Shown: positions 31,377-43,893, counted from the stretch's first letter. The stretch is DNA of 64,000 nt from Eucommia ulmoides (GCA_016647705.1 CM028334.1:5332046-5396045), one strand, 5' to 3'. Program-made: numbers and translations. The notes: generated by a model from the sequence alone, not told the origin.

Positions 31377-33378
31377 TGTAGACACGACATTTTGACCGTC
31401 CCGTAAAAAATTATAAAATGTGGATTAGGTTTCATTTTCCCTTTCTTTTTAAGTTTTGTTTCTTTTTCCTCGTCGAATTTGAACTAGGGTTTCCTAAGGT
31501 TTCTAGGATTTTTCACTCCACATCTTTCCTATAAATAAGACTCTCCTCCTCATAGTTTAGAGACAAAAAAAAAAAAAAAAAAAGAGAAACCCTTCAAAGA
31601 CATTCAAAAATTGAGAGAAGTCACCCCCTTTAGAAGAGTGATTTTCAAAACCCTTTCAGGAAGCCGTCTGCGAGAAAAGAAAATATGGGTATCGAGATTC
31701 CTGGCCTAGAACAGATATGTTTTTCTAATTTTTAATTCTTCTTTCATTTTATTTTATTCTTTTCACAATTTAAATTTTTGCAAATTTTATTTATTTATTT
31801 ATGTATTGTCGTCCGATGATCCGATGAAAACGTCGGGGTGGGTTTCTCGTGCCTAATTTTAACCCCCGATCGTTAGGTGAAGGACATTTTCATTATTTAT
31901 TTTATTTTGTTTTGTTTACAAATTCATAAAAAAAAATAAAAAAAAAAAATAAAAAATCGTCCGATGATCTGATGAAAATGTCGGGGTGGATTTCTTGTGC
32001 TTAAACCTAACCCCCAATCGTTAAGTTAATGATGTTTTCGTAATTTATTTTTCTGTATTTTCTTTATTTATTTTTATTCTTATTATCAAAACCCTAAAAA
32101 ATAAAAATAAGAAATCAAAAAAATATATATAAAAACAATAAAATCTTTTATTTGTGGAAATTAATCATTGCGAACCTTAAAATGAATCTGACGATTCGAT
32201 AAATCGTGGGAGAGTTTTCCGTGACCTCGTTTTCATTCCGCAACTCAAGTAGAATTTAGAAACGAATAGTTTTAAGAAATCTCTTCCCTAGGTAAATTTT
32301 TCATGGGATTTCTTTTAAAATATCGAAAAAGATTAATTTCAACTAATTTTTTTCCGCGAAACCTCTCTCGATTCTCTTATCCATAGAATTTGAGGGAATT
32401 TCAAAACGAGATTTCTTTAAATTATCAAGAAAACTCAAACTAAATTTTCTTTACATCCACTTAGCATGTTTATTTCTCGTATCATTTAAACGACATGTTT
32501 AGGATACTTTCACCACTTGCACTTTTTATACATATAGTTTTTGTTTTTATTTTACTTTATTTTATTTTTTTATTACGAATTCACACTACTTTTTCACATC
32601 TAGTCATAACACATGGACCACTTCTATTTTTTAATTAAATCATTGTCACGCATAATCATATTAATTCACATAGTGTTCCTTATTCGATTCTCATATTCAT
32701 ATTAGTTTGCATTGATATATTTAAATTAAATCATTTAGTTTCTTTTTAGTCACTCTTGCATAAATAAAAATAAAACTTATTTAGGTGTTAGTTTTGCATT
32801 CATATTTTTAAATCTCATGCATCTATTTTAGTTTGTCTATTTAAATTAAAGAAATCTCTCAAAGACATACATAAAAAACCCCGGGGACCATCCTTGTCGA
32901 ATCCTTAATATTCGATAAAAGATTATATAGGGGAACATTCCCAAAAATTCAAAAAATTTGTCTCACCTTATTAATGAAAAATACCAAAAATATTTTATGA
33001 GAAAAGAATCATTTCAAAATAAAATAAAACACTCGGACTAAACTAATTGGACTTAATTGGACATAAGGTACCATTTTTGAACGGGCGTCTTGAGGTGCTT
33101 AACACCTTCCCCGAGCGTAACCGACCCCCGAGCCTTTAAATGAATCTTTGGTTTGACCGTGTTTTTTGAGTCAATTTTTTTACTTAGGCCTTTTAAATTG
33201 TTTTCTAAAAATTCGGTGACCTAGCACACCATTTAAATCCAATGTTAGGTGGCGACTCCTTATTTTTAAAATGGCCTAAGTATATTTTTTGAGAAAACCG
33301 GCACTTTAAAAATCCCATCTCCTTATGCTTATTTATTATTTATTATTCTTTTCCTCTTCGAAAAAACGGGGTGCGTCA
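31377..33378 (+). mobile_element. Solo-LTR-like insertion (about 2.0 kb) inside the Tat element
   Basis: Begins TGTAGACACGACATTTTGAC and ends near AAAAAACGGGGTGCGTCA. It has a TATA-like CCTATAAATAAGA near 31529 followed by an A-run, an internal ~100-bp direct repeat (GTCCGATGATC.GATGAAAA at 31809 and 31958), and the phrase GGTGGCGACTCC near its end, seen in long LTRs of gypsy elements. Inference; no matching 5-bp target duplication seen. Confidence 0.5.
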
Positions 33379-33564
33379 GTTTCACTGCTCGTGCTATTGG
33401 CTATAACATGGCTCTTCGGGACAGTTCTCGATGTATCTAGGTGTTCCGGAGTATTGCTTTAGTAGCATATTGTTTCTTGAAAAGCCATTGTATTGATATG
33501 AAAATACATTACACTTAGCATGAAAATGGAATGATTGCAAAATGACCTCAGCCCTATAGTGGTA
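33379..33564 (-). other. Tat spacer beside integrase
   Basis: Short non-coding stretch between the LTR-like block and the integrase end of the Tat element. Confidence 0.4.
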
Positions 33565-35349
33565 CTACTTGAGATGGTCGACATTCCATGGGTTTCGTAG
33601 TGGGTCTCCCTCCTCGGTCTCGAGCTCGTATGTCCCTAGCCTTGCAATTCTGATGACACGGTAAGGTCCCTCCCAGCTGGGGGTTAACTTCCCTGCGTTT
33701 TGTTCTTTAGTTGCTAAGGTTACCTTCCTGAGGACGATATCTCCAACTTCAAAACGGCACGGGCATACCCTTCTATCGTAGTATCGAGCTACCCATTGTT
33801 GGTAAGCTGCTTGGGGTATTCGAGCATTCTCTCGTCGTTCTTTTAGTAGGTCTAGGTTGAGGGTCAACATGACATCATTTGTTTCTTGGTCCTGACCCCT
33901 GACCGACGTTCGAAGGGTTAGCATTCCGATCTCTGCAAGAATCACGGACTCGGATCTGAACGTCATTGCGAATGGTGTCTCTCCCGTCGAGGTTCAGGAA
34001 GTGGTTTCATATGCCCAAAGAACAGGATAAAGGTCCTCCACCCACCTCTCCTTGGCCTTATCGAGCCTGACCTTCAAACTGTACAGGACTGTTCGATTCG
34101 TGACCTCGACCTGGCCATTAGCCTATGGGTGACTTGGTAATGCAAAATGAGTTCGGATACCGAGGTCGAAACAAAAGGCAACAAACAAATCATTGTTGAA
34201 CTGAGTGCCGTTGTCGGATACAATTGCCTTTGGGATTCTGAACCGGTACATCATCGATTTCCAGACGAAGTCTCTGATTGTTTCTTTAGTGATACGCGTT
34301 AGGGGTTCGGCCTCAATCCATTTGGTAAAGTAATCAATAGAGACGACCAAGAACTTTCTCTAGCCGGTACCCTGAAAAAAAGGGCCTAGTAGATCTATTC
34401 CCCACTAAGCGAATGGCCTTTGGCTCGTCATCAGGACCATGGTTGTTGGAGGCAAATGAGAGTGTGGGCCGAAGCGTTGGCACTTGTCGTATTTTTTCAC
34501 GAATTCGGTCGCTTCCTCGAGCATTTTGGGCCAAAAGTACCCTTGGCGAAGCAGTTTGCCAGCCAGAGCTTTGCCCCCCGAGTGATTGTCACATATCTCC
34601 TCATGGACTTCCCTCATTACATAGTCGGCCTCTTCTAGTTCGAGGCATCGAGAATATGGGCCAAAAAAGGAGCATCAGTAAAGGATCCCGTCCATGATGC
34701 AATATCTGATAGATCTGTATCGCATCCTACTTGCCTCATTGCGATCGTCGGGCAGCGTTCTGTCCTCCAAGTATTATTGTATTGGATCCATCAAGGTGGA
34801 CTGGTCGCTGAGCTCACAGATGGATTCCACCTGGTCGGATATCGCCATGCTCGGAGCAGTACTCTACGAGCATGCTCCTCTTCAGGGTCTATTCTACCTC
34901 CGAGACTAGATTTGCGAAGGCATCAGCATGCCGATTCTCCTCTTGGGGTATTTGGATTACATAAATTGTCTCAAATTTATTCATTATGGCCTTGACTCTC
35001 TCTGGATATGCAGTCATACTAGGATCCTTTACTAAATAATCCCTGTTAACCTGGTTGATGACTAGCTGAGAGTCGTAGAAAATAGCCAGCGTGTTCACAT
35101 TAAATTCTCGGGCAAAGCAGAGGCTAGCGAGCAGAGCCTCGTATTTAGCCTCATTGTTAGTTGCTATGAACCCTAGCCTCAGGGTGTATTCGATCCTTTC
35201 ATTATCTGGGGCAACGAGCATCATTCCTGCCCCACAACCATTGGTGTTGAAGGATTCGTTGGTAAAAAGCTTCCACGTTATCGGATCAGAATCTAGATTT
35301 GAGCTCCTTAGCATTCCCTCCACTTCCACGAGTTTCGTTCCTAAGTCGT

Positions 35350-36835
35350 TGATAGGTGTAAATTACCTATCTATTTCTAAACCAAATATTGTTAGTTTTC
35401 GAGTACGTTTAGTACGTTTTTAATACATTTTAATATATTTTTATTCTTTTCATATTAAAACAGATGTATGGGCAAAAATATAGGAAACTGGAGCAAAAAC
35501 GATGAGATCGAACCAAAAGCAGTCGAAGAATGGTGGAAAAACAAGCTCGGAGGCAAAATTGTGAAACAAGCCTATCGCCGCGGTGTCCAAACCTCTATTG
35601 CGGCGGTGAAGATACTGAGAAAGACCAAAAACCTTCTACTAGACCACCGCCTAGGCGGTAACCCAGCAGAAGGTTTTCCTAAACTTGTTGTGATCCTATC
35701 GCCTAGGCGGTAAATTCCACCGCCTAGGCGAAAAAGTAGCAGAATGTTCTTCCTAAGCTACTGTTGTCTTCATCGCCGAGGCGATCAGCCAAACTGACCT
35801 ACCACCACTGCAGCGATAAATCCCACCGTCGCGGCGGTCAACTCTGTACCAAAATAAATATTTTTTTTTAGGATATTTTGCTTATTTATAACCCTCTCTT
35901 TTCCTCTCCTTTTCCTTCTTCCGGCCATAGGAGACCCTTTAGGGTTCCTATGATATTAGAGAGTGTTTTGGGGGAGCTCAAGAAAATCCAAAAGGGAAGA
36001 ACACAAAGTAACGAAGGAGAAGCGATCTTGAAATGCTCTTAGCGACAAATCTTTGGATTATGGCTAGTTTCTCTCATTTCTCTCTTCATCTCTTATCTTA
36101 GGATTATTGTTTAAGCATGTTAAGCTCGTTTTACATTGTATAAACGGTTAGGGCCATGAGCTAAACATGGATTGTAATAGGGATTAACGTATTATTTATG
36201 AAAATATAGTTTTGGTTGAATTTGTGTTTCGTTTATGGTTGTTCCTTATAATTTCAATTGTGTTTCCATGTTTTCTATGATTATATGCTAGTTTAGGTAT
36301 ATTGAGAATATGCAGTTTGACACTCGGGAGAGATAACCCCGGATTCGGATTAGGGTAAACACAACGCAACGTTCCAACGACCTGGGAGGGCGTTAGAACG
36401 TGTGCAATCGATGACGTTGGGGCAAGACTCACACCGCCCAGAGTCGTTAAGAATTTGAGGGGGACCTCTTCGTTGACACGAAGTCGCGTTTTCCCCCGTC
36501 TTACACTCGGGAGAGGTGGCGAAGAAGTTTACGAACCGAGATTATCGGATAAGCCGAAAGCCGTTAACGTTAACTAAAATGAAACCAAACACATTTAAGC
36601 AAATGAAGTTAATCCCTAAGTAATCTACTCCCCTAAACAATCTCGAATTATTATTTATAGTATAGTTAATTAAATTAGTATTTTAGTTTAGTATTACTAT
36701 AAATTAAATTCAACTTATAGTCGCTTAGATAAAATTAGGTTATCACAAACACGATATTCAATAGTAATCTCAATCAATCCTTGTGGATACAATACCCGAC
36801 CGAAAGGTCCACTATACTAAAACTTGATCTGTACG
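35350..36835 (+). mobile_element. Solo-LTR-like insertion (about 1.5 kb) in the Tat RNase H region
   Basis: The Tat RNase H region is interrupted by non-coding sequence starting TGATAGGTGTAAATTACC and ending ACTTGATCTGTACGCTTA. Features fit an LTR in plus orientation: a TATA-like TTGCTTATTTATAAC near 35878, a leader-like CTCTCTTTTCC, and the phrase ATCCTTGTGGATACAATACC near the end, common at LTR ends of plant gypsy elements. It holds repeated ACCGCCTAGGCGGT-type palindromes. Target duplication not identified. Confidence 0.55.
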
Positions 36836-39800
36836 CTTATGGTGAAAGTGGCAGCGTTTATTTAGAAGCCACCAGTCGTCATCAGGTAGCTCTAGATCAT
36901 TAGAGAATGTAAGCTCGGTAATAAAATACATCAGGACTTGACCTTTAATGGTCGTCCTAGGGCAGTATTCAATGTGGAACTGACCTAGCTCAAGGTTGTA
37001 CTTCATTAATCGTCTTGAGATGTCCGATGAATGCAGAATTTGCCTTATCAGCTAGTCAGTTAGGACGATGATCTTGTGGGCTTGGAAGTATTGTTTTAGC
37101 TTTCGAGAGGCCACTAGTAGGGCGTAAGAAAACTTTTCAAATTTGGTGTACCGGGTCTCAGCATCCAAGAAGACTCTGCTGGAGTAATAGATAAGGTGTT
37201 GAACACCAATGTCTTCCCTTACAATAGTCGCGCTAACCGCCGTTGGAGAGGTGGAAATATACAAGTATAAAGTTTCTCCTGCCTTCGAGGTGCTGAGCAG
37301 GGGGCAAAGGAGAGGTAATTTTTGAGCTCCTGGAAAGCTATTTCGCGAGAAGGGCAGGTATTTCTCTGACGCTTGCTAGATTAACCGATTGAGGGCAGCG
37401 AGTCTCCCTGTCAGTATCTGCACTTCTTTCTTACTCTGAGGAGAGGTCATTCCGAGTACCGTATTTATCTGATCAGGATTAGCATTAATGCTTCACTGGG
37501 AGACCATGTATCCAAGGAATTTTCCTGCAGAAACTCCAAAAATGCATTTGTTGGGGTTGAGTTTCATGCGATGAGCCTTGAGCTTACCGAAATAGTTCGG
37601 GATGTGTCGAGTGTAGTCAGAGGCCCTCAAGCTCTTGACTAACGTATCGTCGATGTACACTTCCATTATCTGCCCGATCTCTTCCTTGAACATTTTGTTC
37701 ACCAGCCGTTGGTACGTCACTCCGGCATTGCGCAAACTGAATGGCATGACCTTGTAGTAGTATGTCCCCTTATCCGTGATGAATGATGTCTTACTCTTGT
37801 CGAGGGAGAACATAGGGATTTTGTTGTACCTGACATAAGCATCGAGGAAACTTAGGCGCTCATACCCTGCCATGGCGTCGATGACGATGTCGATTCTGGG
37901 CAGAGAAAAGAAGTCATTCGGGTATACTTTATTCAAGTCCTTGAAGTCGACGTAAAGGTGCCACTTGTTTCCAGTCTTGGGGGCCAGGACCACATTTTCC
38001 AGCCAGTCAGGGAACTTGACTTCTTCAACGACGTCAGATTTAATTAGCTTGTTTATTTCTTCTTCGATAATCTTCTAGCGCTCCTGATGAAACTTTCTCC
38101 GCTCCTACCTCACGGGAGGGTCGTGCGGGTCAGCGTGCAGGAAATGCATCGCCTCTCTCAGGTAGATCTTTGGCAGCTCATCATTGGACCATACAAAGAC
38201 GTTATAATTTTTTCGGAGTAGCTCGGTAAGTTCAGCTCTCTGTTTGGATGCGAGGCTAGCTCTAATCCTAACTATTCTTTTTTTAATTATTGGGTGGATG
38301 GAAATCTCCACCAATTCCTCGTGTGGCCGGGGACCGGCCTCTTTCTCTTAGGGATCATCGATAGGTACTGGTCCAAGTCCAAGTCCCCAATCCAGAGCCA
38401 TGAGTTCGGGTTTCCCGAGCTTTGGCTATGTCTTTAATTGCTATTTTATTTTTTTCAGTGCCCTCTAAGCACAGGTCCGGGAGGACTCTTGGTCTCCTCT
38501 CATCACTCCCATACCATTCTCCGTGGGTAACTTCGTTGACTGGTAATATGGAGAACACACCACCTTGAAAACTGCCACCGTGGGGTGGCCCATGATCGCA
38601 TTGTAAGGTGACAGTTTGTCTACGATCAGAAATTTGGTCCATGTAGTTGAGGTCCTGGGGTAGGTCCGACCGTGACGGGAAGCGAGACCCATCCAGCAGC
38701 GTTGACAACATCTCTCCCAAAATCGGCCATGGGGCTTTTAACAGCTTTACGCAGCTAGGGTCCACGTTCATCCTTTCGAATGCCCATTTGAAGATGATAT
38801 TGCCGGAGCTACCGCCGTCCACCAGGATCCTCCCGATTTTGAAGTAGTTGATGAGAGTGACTATGACGAGGGCATCGTCATGAGGGGTATGTACACCCTT
38901 AAGGTCTACCTCGTTGAAAGAAATAACGTTGTTTTCTGCAGCGTTAACCGTGCTTACTTCAAAGATGTCTTCGTCTACTTTCCGCTTGGCTTTGTGCTCA
39001 TATCTTCTCTTGGAGGAAAGGGTCTCTCTCTCTAGGCTGAGTCCGCCATGGATGATGTTGATCTCGCCATCCACCTTCTATTCGTCACCGCCCCTATCTC
39101 CTTCCTGTTGGGGGCGACTTCTATTCCTCCTCCTTCTCCGACCCATATGTTCTTCACGGGGATTGTTATCTTCAGTTCTGGGGAAAGCCTGATCGTCACT
39201 TCGAACGTAGCGGCCAAGATACCCCCTGTCCCGTTGGAAGCAATTCTTGGTAGAATGTCCCCGGTCCCGGTGGAATTCACAATATTTATCCATCAACCTC
39301 TCCATTGGCTTTTCGCTGGGAGTAGGAGAAAGGGGAAATAAGTCCTTCCCAGAATTTTTGGCAAAATGATGGCCACTGAGATCGTAAGTAGTGTAAAGTT
39401 CTACTGGCGTGCCCCGGAGGGGGGAATGGTCTCCTATCCCTGAGTAGTAGGCCCAATCTCTCTTCTGCTTGCAGTCTCTTGGATCCATGACTCCTGTTTG
39501 GCCCTTCGTTAGCCTTACCCTTTTTCTTCTGACCTCCCTCGTGATCTTTTCAGGTGGTTTCCCTTGCGTCGGCATTATGGAACCTTGTGCCCCTCTCCAG
39601 AGCAGCGTCCAAACTCAGAGCTAGTTTAGAGCAGAGGTCGTACGTGAGGCGTTGGTACTTCAGGCCATTGATGAATATGTTCATCGCGACCACGTCACTG
39701 AGCTCATCGCAACCAATGACCTCTTTGTAAAACCTCTCAACATAATCGCCTAGGGATTCGCCCGACAGTTGTTGAAGCGTGAAGATGTGCACCATGATCT

Positions 39801-40898
39801 TTGGCCTACGCCGCAATCGCTCGAATCGGGAAAGAAAAAGCTACTCAAGCTCATGAAAGTTAGAGATGGATGCTGGTGCCAAAGTCCTAAACCATGCACC
39901 GGCAGCCCCTGTGAAAGTAAAAGGAAAAACTTTGTACCTCATCGCCACTGAGGCTGTGTGCAGGTCCATACAGGACCTGAATATGGACAAGTGGTTCACC
40001 AAATCAGTGATCCCATCGTAGAGGATCATTTGGGGGTGGGTGTATCGCGCGAGAAGAGGTTCTTCCAATATTTCATTGATGAAATAAGATCTTACTTCAG
40101 AAGGAAGCCCAATTGGGCCCTTCGTTCCTTAGATCTGATGTAAGGCCGCTTCCATATCAGCTAAACGCCTTTCCACTACCACCTCGACCCTTGGAGGGAC
40201 TCGAGCCTGGCTTAAAGTGGCGCGGGGAGCTTGTTGTCTTGGTGGAGAATGTGAGTCCACCTCCCGAATGCATCGAGGATGGTGGTCGGACCATATGGTA
40301 TGGCTGTGAGCTCGGCCCGAAGGAGACACAGTACGATCGTCTCTCCTTCGTCTCGGCGGAGGTGGCGACAGAGATCCCGAGGCCTCCGGAGGTGCTAAAT
40401 CAACCTCCCTCTAACCACCGTTATGGGCTCGGGGCCTTGGGGCGCGCCCGCTGGAATGGATGATGCGCTCTTCAATTTTGATTGCTTGCCCCTCCTAACC
40501 TGCGACCTGAATTATTGGGAGACCCATTGGAGAGGTCGACGGTAGGCAGACTAGGACAATTTAGAAGAAGGTTTGGAACTGGCCTAGTTGGTGTTCCAAG
40601 ATATCGACACGGGCCGCCTCAAGGGCCCCAGAAGTCTGCCCAACAAATGGCCCAGTGGATAAAACAGGACCCAACTTGTCAGTAGGCTACGATAGGGGGA
40701 GAACAGGTTGGTGGAGACGCTTCATAGGTGGGGCCGGGGGGTTCGACCTAGGAGCCTTTAACATGTCTTATATGGACAAGGGGTGGATTATAGTTCGCCG
40801 CAAGCGCTTGGTCGACTTGGCGAATTTTCTTTCCAGACCTTGTGATCATCAAGTCTTAGTCTTGTGGAAAGCTAAAGATCAGGAGAGGCTTTCAGTGC

Positions 40899-40919
40899 GT
40901 TCCCATAGATGGCGCCAAA
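40899..40919 (-). promoter_or_regulatory. Primer-binding site of the Tat element
   Basis: On the minus strand TTTGGCGCCATCTATGGGAA directly follows the 5' LTR and resembles the TGGCGCCGTCTGTGGGAA site of Tat elements. Confidence 0.7.
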
Positions 40920-40920
40920 C

Positions 40921-41645
40921 TGTTGATGTCCAAAAGTGGTGAGCGACCAACAGTACTGTCCGGAAATGCAATACACTTACAAGATTATTGATGACGTGAT
41001 TAATTGGTGAGTTCGGGGGTGCTGACGACCTCGAGGTGATCGCATTCTGATAAAAAATCATCATCCCAACCTGAGATCATATTCAAACTTCGAGATGAAT
41101 GCTTTTTTGGACTCTATCCCAATCTCCGAGCACCTATACACAGACTCACCGGGGTTGTGCCCAGTAAAGTCCCTCTAGCGTGAGAGTAAGTATATGGGGG
41201 AGAAAAGCTAAGAAATGCTCTAATCTCAGTAGAGAAAATGTGCCATCGGGCATTGGATGCCACGATATATTTATAGGCGCTGGACTCAATTAGCACCGCG
41301 AAATTAGGGAGCTAAGTTTGGATTAATTACCCTAATCATCTAAGCAACCAATGAGCAAGTAGATTAGTGTTCTGATCATTTGGGTTAGGCTTTTGGGCCC
41401 ATCTGTAGAGGCCCATGAGCTAAAGCCTCAAGACGGCACGGGGAGACCCTGAGCACGGAGGCGATGAACGAAGGGTGCTTGAGCTTGTTAGCCCAGCCCG
41501 GAGTCCATCGGCTCGGTTCGGACTTCTTCGGCTTGGCAAGACAATTCTCAACTCGGTTCGGAGGGAACTTCAGCTCCCAGCCCAGCCATTTTTCCACACT
41601 TGGGACAATATTGTCCGCGTGGAATATGTGACGAAATTCCCCCAC
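40921..41645 (-). repeat. Tat 5' LTR
   Basis: About 725 bp, with TGTGGGGGAATTTCGTCACA at its 5' end and ATCAACA at its 3' end on the minus strand (TGT..ACA borders). CTATAAATATA near 41268-41278 is a plausible LTR TATA box. The primer-binding site abuts it. Confidence 0.7.
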
Positions 41646-41679
41646 ATCATATTATAAATAATTTCTCTTTAATTCTGAA

Positions 41680-41775
41680 CCCAGGCCGATATGAAGAAAT
41701 GCACCCTTAAAATCACCTGGGGAGGTGATTAGTCAAGGTGCGCGTAAGCTAGTCCGAACAACACCTTACCGTAAA
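41680..41775. repeat. SINE-like 3' segment
   Basis: ACCCAGGCCGATATG, GGTGATTAGTCAAGGTGC and GTAAGCTAGTCCGAACA match 21125-21230, followed by an A-rich tail (41773-41787). Confidence 0.4.
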
Positions 41776-41872
41776 ACAAAAAAAAAATGATATCTCTTTC
41801 TTAAAATGTCTTCTCAATAGTTAGGATGGATGGTAAAATATCCAATGGTTTAGATTGCGGGTGAGAAAATGG

Positions 41873-42212
41873 ACTTTGAGTGTAGGGTGGTCTTGGCCCT
41901 TTCTCAACCCGAGGTGAGGATTTTTCTCACACTTATAACCTGACTGCTAGTCCCTTCTACATTCTATGTGGAATAAACCTAATAATCTCCCCCTCATAAA
42001 TCGAGTCTTTAGTTGACTAACTCTTGACCGGTCTCTCCCCTTTATGGCTATTGGGTTAGAGTTGTTGTAACCTGAGCTCTGATACCAATATAGGACGATT
42101 TTGAGAATCTCTCAAACTCAAAAACTAGCTAAAAATATGAGATTTTTATTCACACTTATAACCTGACTACTAGTCCCTTACACGTCGGAGGTGAGATAAA
42201 CCCAACAAAATT
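41873..42212 (-). mobile_element. TRIM-like LTR element
   Basis: Direct repeats of about 115 bp (sharing CTCACACTTATAACCTGACT and CTAGTCCCTT; about 41873-41985 and 42092-42210) enclose a short interior. On the minus strand TTGGTATCAGAGCTC follows one repeat as a methionine-tRNA primer-binding site, and GAGGGGGAGA precedes the other as a polypurine tract. No coding part. Best-kept TRIM-like fossil in the window. Confidence 0.7.
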
Positions 42213-42649
42213 TATCCCCTAAAAATCGGGTATCACATAAAACCATTGGACTTAGCAATCTGATTTTCTATTTTCATTCTACAAATCACATTTTATAATT
42301 GAATTCACTTGGTACAATCTCCATGAAGTAAAAAACAGTTACAATAAAAAAATATTTAAATGTTACTATAGTGATCTCCGTGGGTTGAAATATGATTATA
42401 CATTTAGATATAGGGTATATGTTATTACCTTATCTCGTCATTTTACACTATACTAGATATTTTTTTTATCATTTTGTAAATATTAGAAGTCTTCCATATT
42501 TTTTTGCTTAAACACTACTTACCTCCCTTATTGATTAAAAAATATTTTTTTTTATTATAATATCAATTTTACCCTTGACTATTTAAAAAATAATTAAATA
42601 ATAAAAAATTAAAATATATAAATAACCTTTTAATTTATATATATTCATC

Positions 42650-43030
42650 ATCACCTCCTACTACCGCACCCACCGCCACCACCATCTCCTAGCGCCGCCA
42701 CCTCCCACCACGGCCGCCAACCGCCTCCCATTACCGCCACCACCTACCACCCTCCGCCACCTCCACCGCCGCCACCCACCCCTATTTTAAAAAATATATT
42801 TTGTTTTAATCATTTCATTAAAAAAAATAAAAATTTAACCATTTTTTCTCTCTCTGGTGGTGGTGGGGTTAGTGGTGGCGGCGGCGGGTAGCGGTGGCGG
42901 GGGAGTTGGGCGGTGGCGGTGGGCGGTGGTGGGAGGTCGTGTTGGGTGGCGGCGGCGGTAGAAGGTGGCGGCGGCAGTGGGTGGTGGGAGTTGGGCAGTG
43001 GCGGTGGAAGTGAGAGTTAGGTCGTGGTGA
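42650..43030. repeat. Long imperfect hairpin of CCACCGCC / GGCGGTGG words
   Basis: 42660-42780 is C-rich (CACCGCCACC-type words) and 42855-43025 is its G-rich imperfect complement, separated by about 75 bp of AT-rich loop. Outer flanks (ATATATTCATC / GATAAATATAATT) also pair roughly. Confidence 0.65.
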
Positions 43031-43051
43031 GAGATAAATATAATTATTTAG

Positions 43052-43722
43052 GCCCCGTTTGGTAACCATTTCCATCCCATTCCATTCCCAGATTTTTGGG
43101 AATTCTGTTTGGGAATAGGGTTTGGTAATTTTTGTTTCCGTTTCCATTTCATTCCCATTTGAGAATTGTGCCCACTTTTTTCTTAAGAAATGAGAAACAA
43201 AAAAAAGTTGTTTCTCATTATTCCCATTCCATTCCCAAAACCCATGATCACTATTCACCTACCGGCCGACCACCGTCCGCCGCCGCCGACCGCCGCCGGC
43301 ACCGTCCGCCGCCGCCGACCGCCGCCGACCAACGGCCGCCGCCGCCGCCGGCGGCGGTCACCGTCCGGCCGGAATTTTTCCGGCCACTTCCGGCAGTCGC
43401 CGGCGACGGCGCCACCGCCGTCCGGTCATCGCCGGCGGGTGCACCGCCGTCTCCGACGCCGGAGAACCGTCGCCGGCCGTTGCCGGCCGGCCGGCGACGG
43501 CGCCACCGCCGGCCGGCCAAAACTGAAAAGAGAAAAAAAAAAAAAAAAAAAGATTTTAGGATAAAATCGTTACCAAACACAATTCCCTTCCCAAAACAAA
43601 AAAAAAATTATCGTTACCAAACGCAATTCTACTCCCAAAAAGAAAACAAAATTCCCATCCCATCCCATTCCCATCCCACTGCTGGAATTGAAACAGAAAC
43701 GGTTACCAAACGCCACCTTAAA
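43052..43722. mobile_element. MITE with GGCCCCGTTTGGTAACC-type ends
   Basis: Inverted ends AGGCCCCGTTTGGTAACC at the left and GGTTACCAAACGCCACCTT at the right, each followed inward by CATTCCCATCCC-like words. The centre is an extremely GC-rich block (43255-43515). No gene, although long open frames arise from the CCG repeats. Confidence 0.65.
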
Positions 43723-43893
43723 AAATTAAGCATAAAAAATATAATTTTAAAAATATAGGGGTATTTTTTAATTTTAAAAAAAAAATAAACTGAGGACAAT
43801 TTTGTTTAAAGAGAAGTAAGTGGTGTTTGAACAAAAAAAACAGGGAAGATTTCTGGTATTTATAAAATGACAGAGAAGATATCTGGTGCAATA

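Larger units (their letters stand above)
28462..41645 (-). mobile_element. Ty3/gypsy element of the Tat lineage, broken, with nested LTR insertions
   Basis: Fossil gypsy element reading on the minus strand. Parts in order: 5' LTR (40921-41645), primer-binding site, gag (about 40450-39080), protease (about 39070-38360), reverse transcriptase (about 38310-37050), RNase H (about 37010-34890, split by an inserted LTR-like block), integrase (about 34620-33570), a spacer holding a second LTR-like block, then an antisense extra ORF region (28470-30803, plus strand). The pol order and an antisense ORF between integrase and the 3' LTR are known for Tat/Retand-type elements. The 3' LTR was not found; the element ends at the kinase-bearing element. 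Clearly broken, with many (ten or more) disabling changes; no LTR pair is available for dating. Confidence 0.88.
42440..43893. mobile_element. TIR element with nested hairpin and MITE
   Basis: The left end (about 42440-42535: TAGATATTTTTTTTATCATTT, AGAAGTCTTCC, AAACACTACTTACCTC) is matched inverted at 43808-43893 (CCAGATATCTTCTCTGTCAT, AGAAATCTTCCCTG, AAACACCACTTACTTC). These ends share the ACCAGAAATCT.CCCTGTCATTT phrase with 25875-28461. The interior has a CCACCGCC hairpin (42650-43030) and a separate MITE (43052-43722). Confidence 0.55.

Noticed and set aside
43132-43758. Long open frames on both strands through the CCG-rich block
   Set aside because: Low-complexity proline/arginine/alanine repeats arising from CCG/CGG words inside a MITE; no domain.
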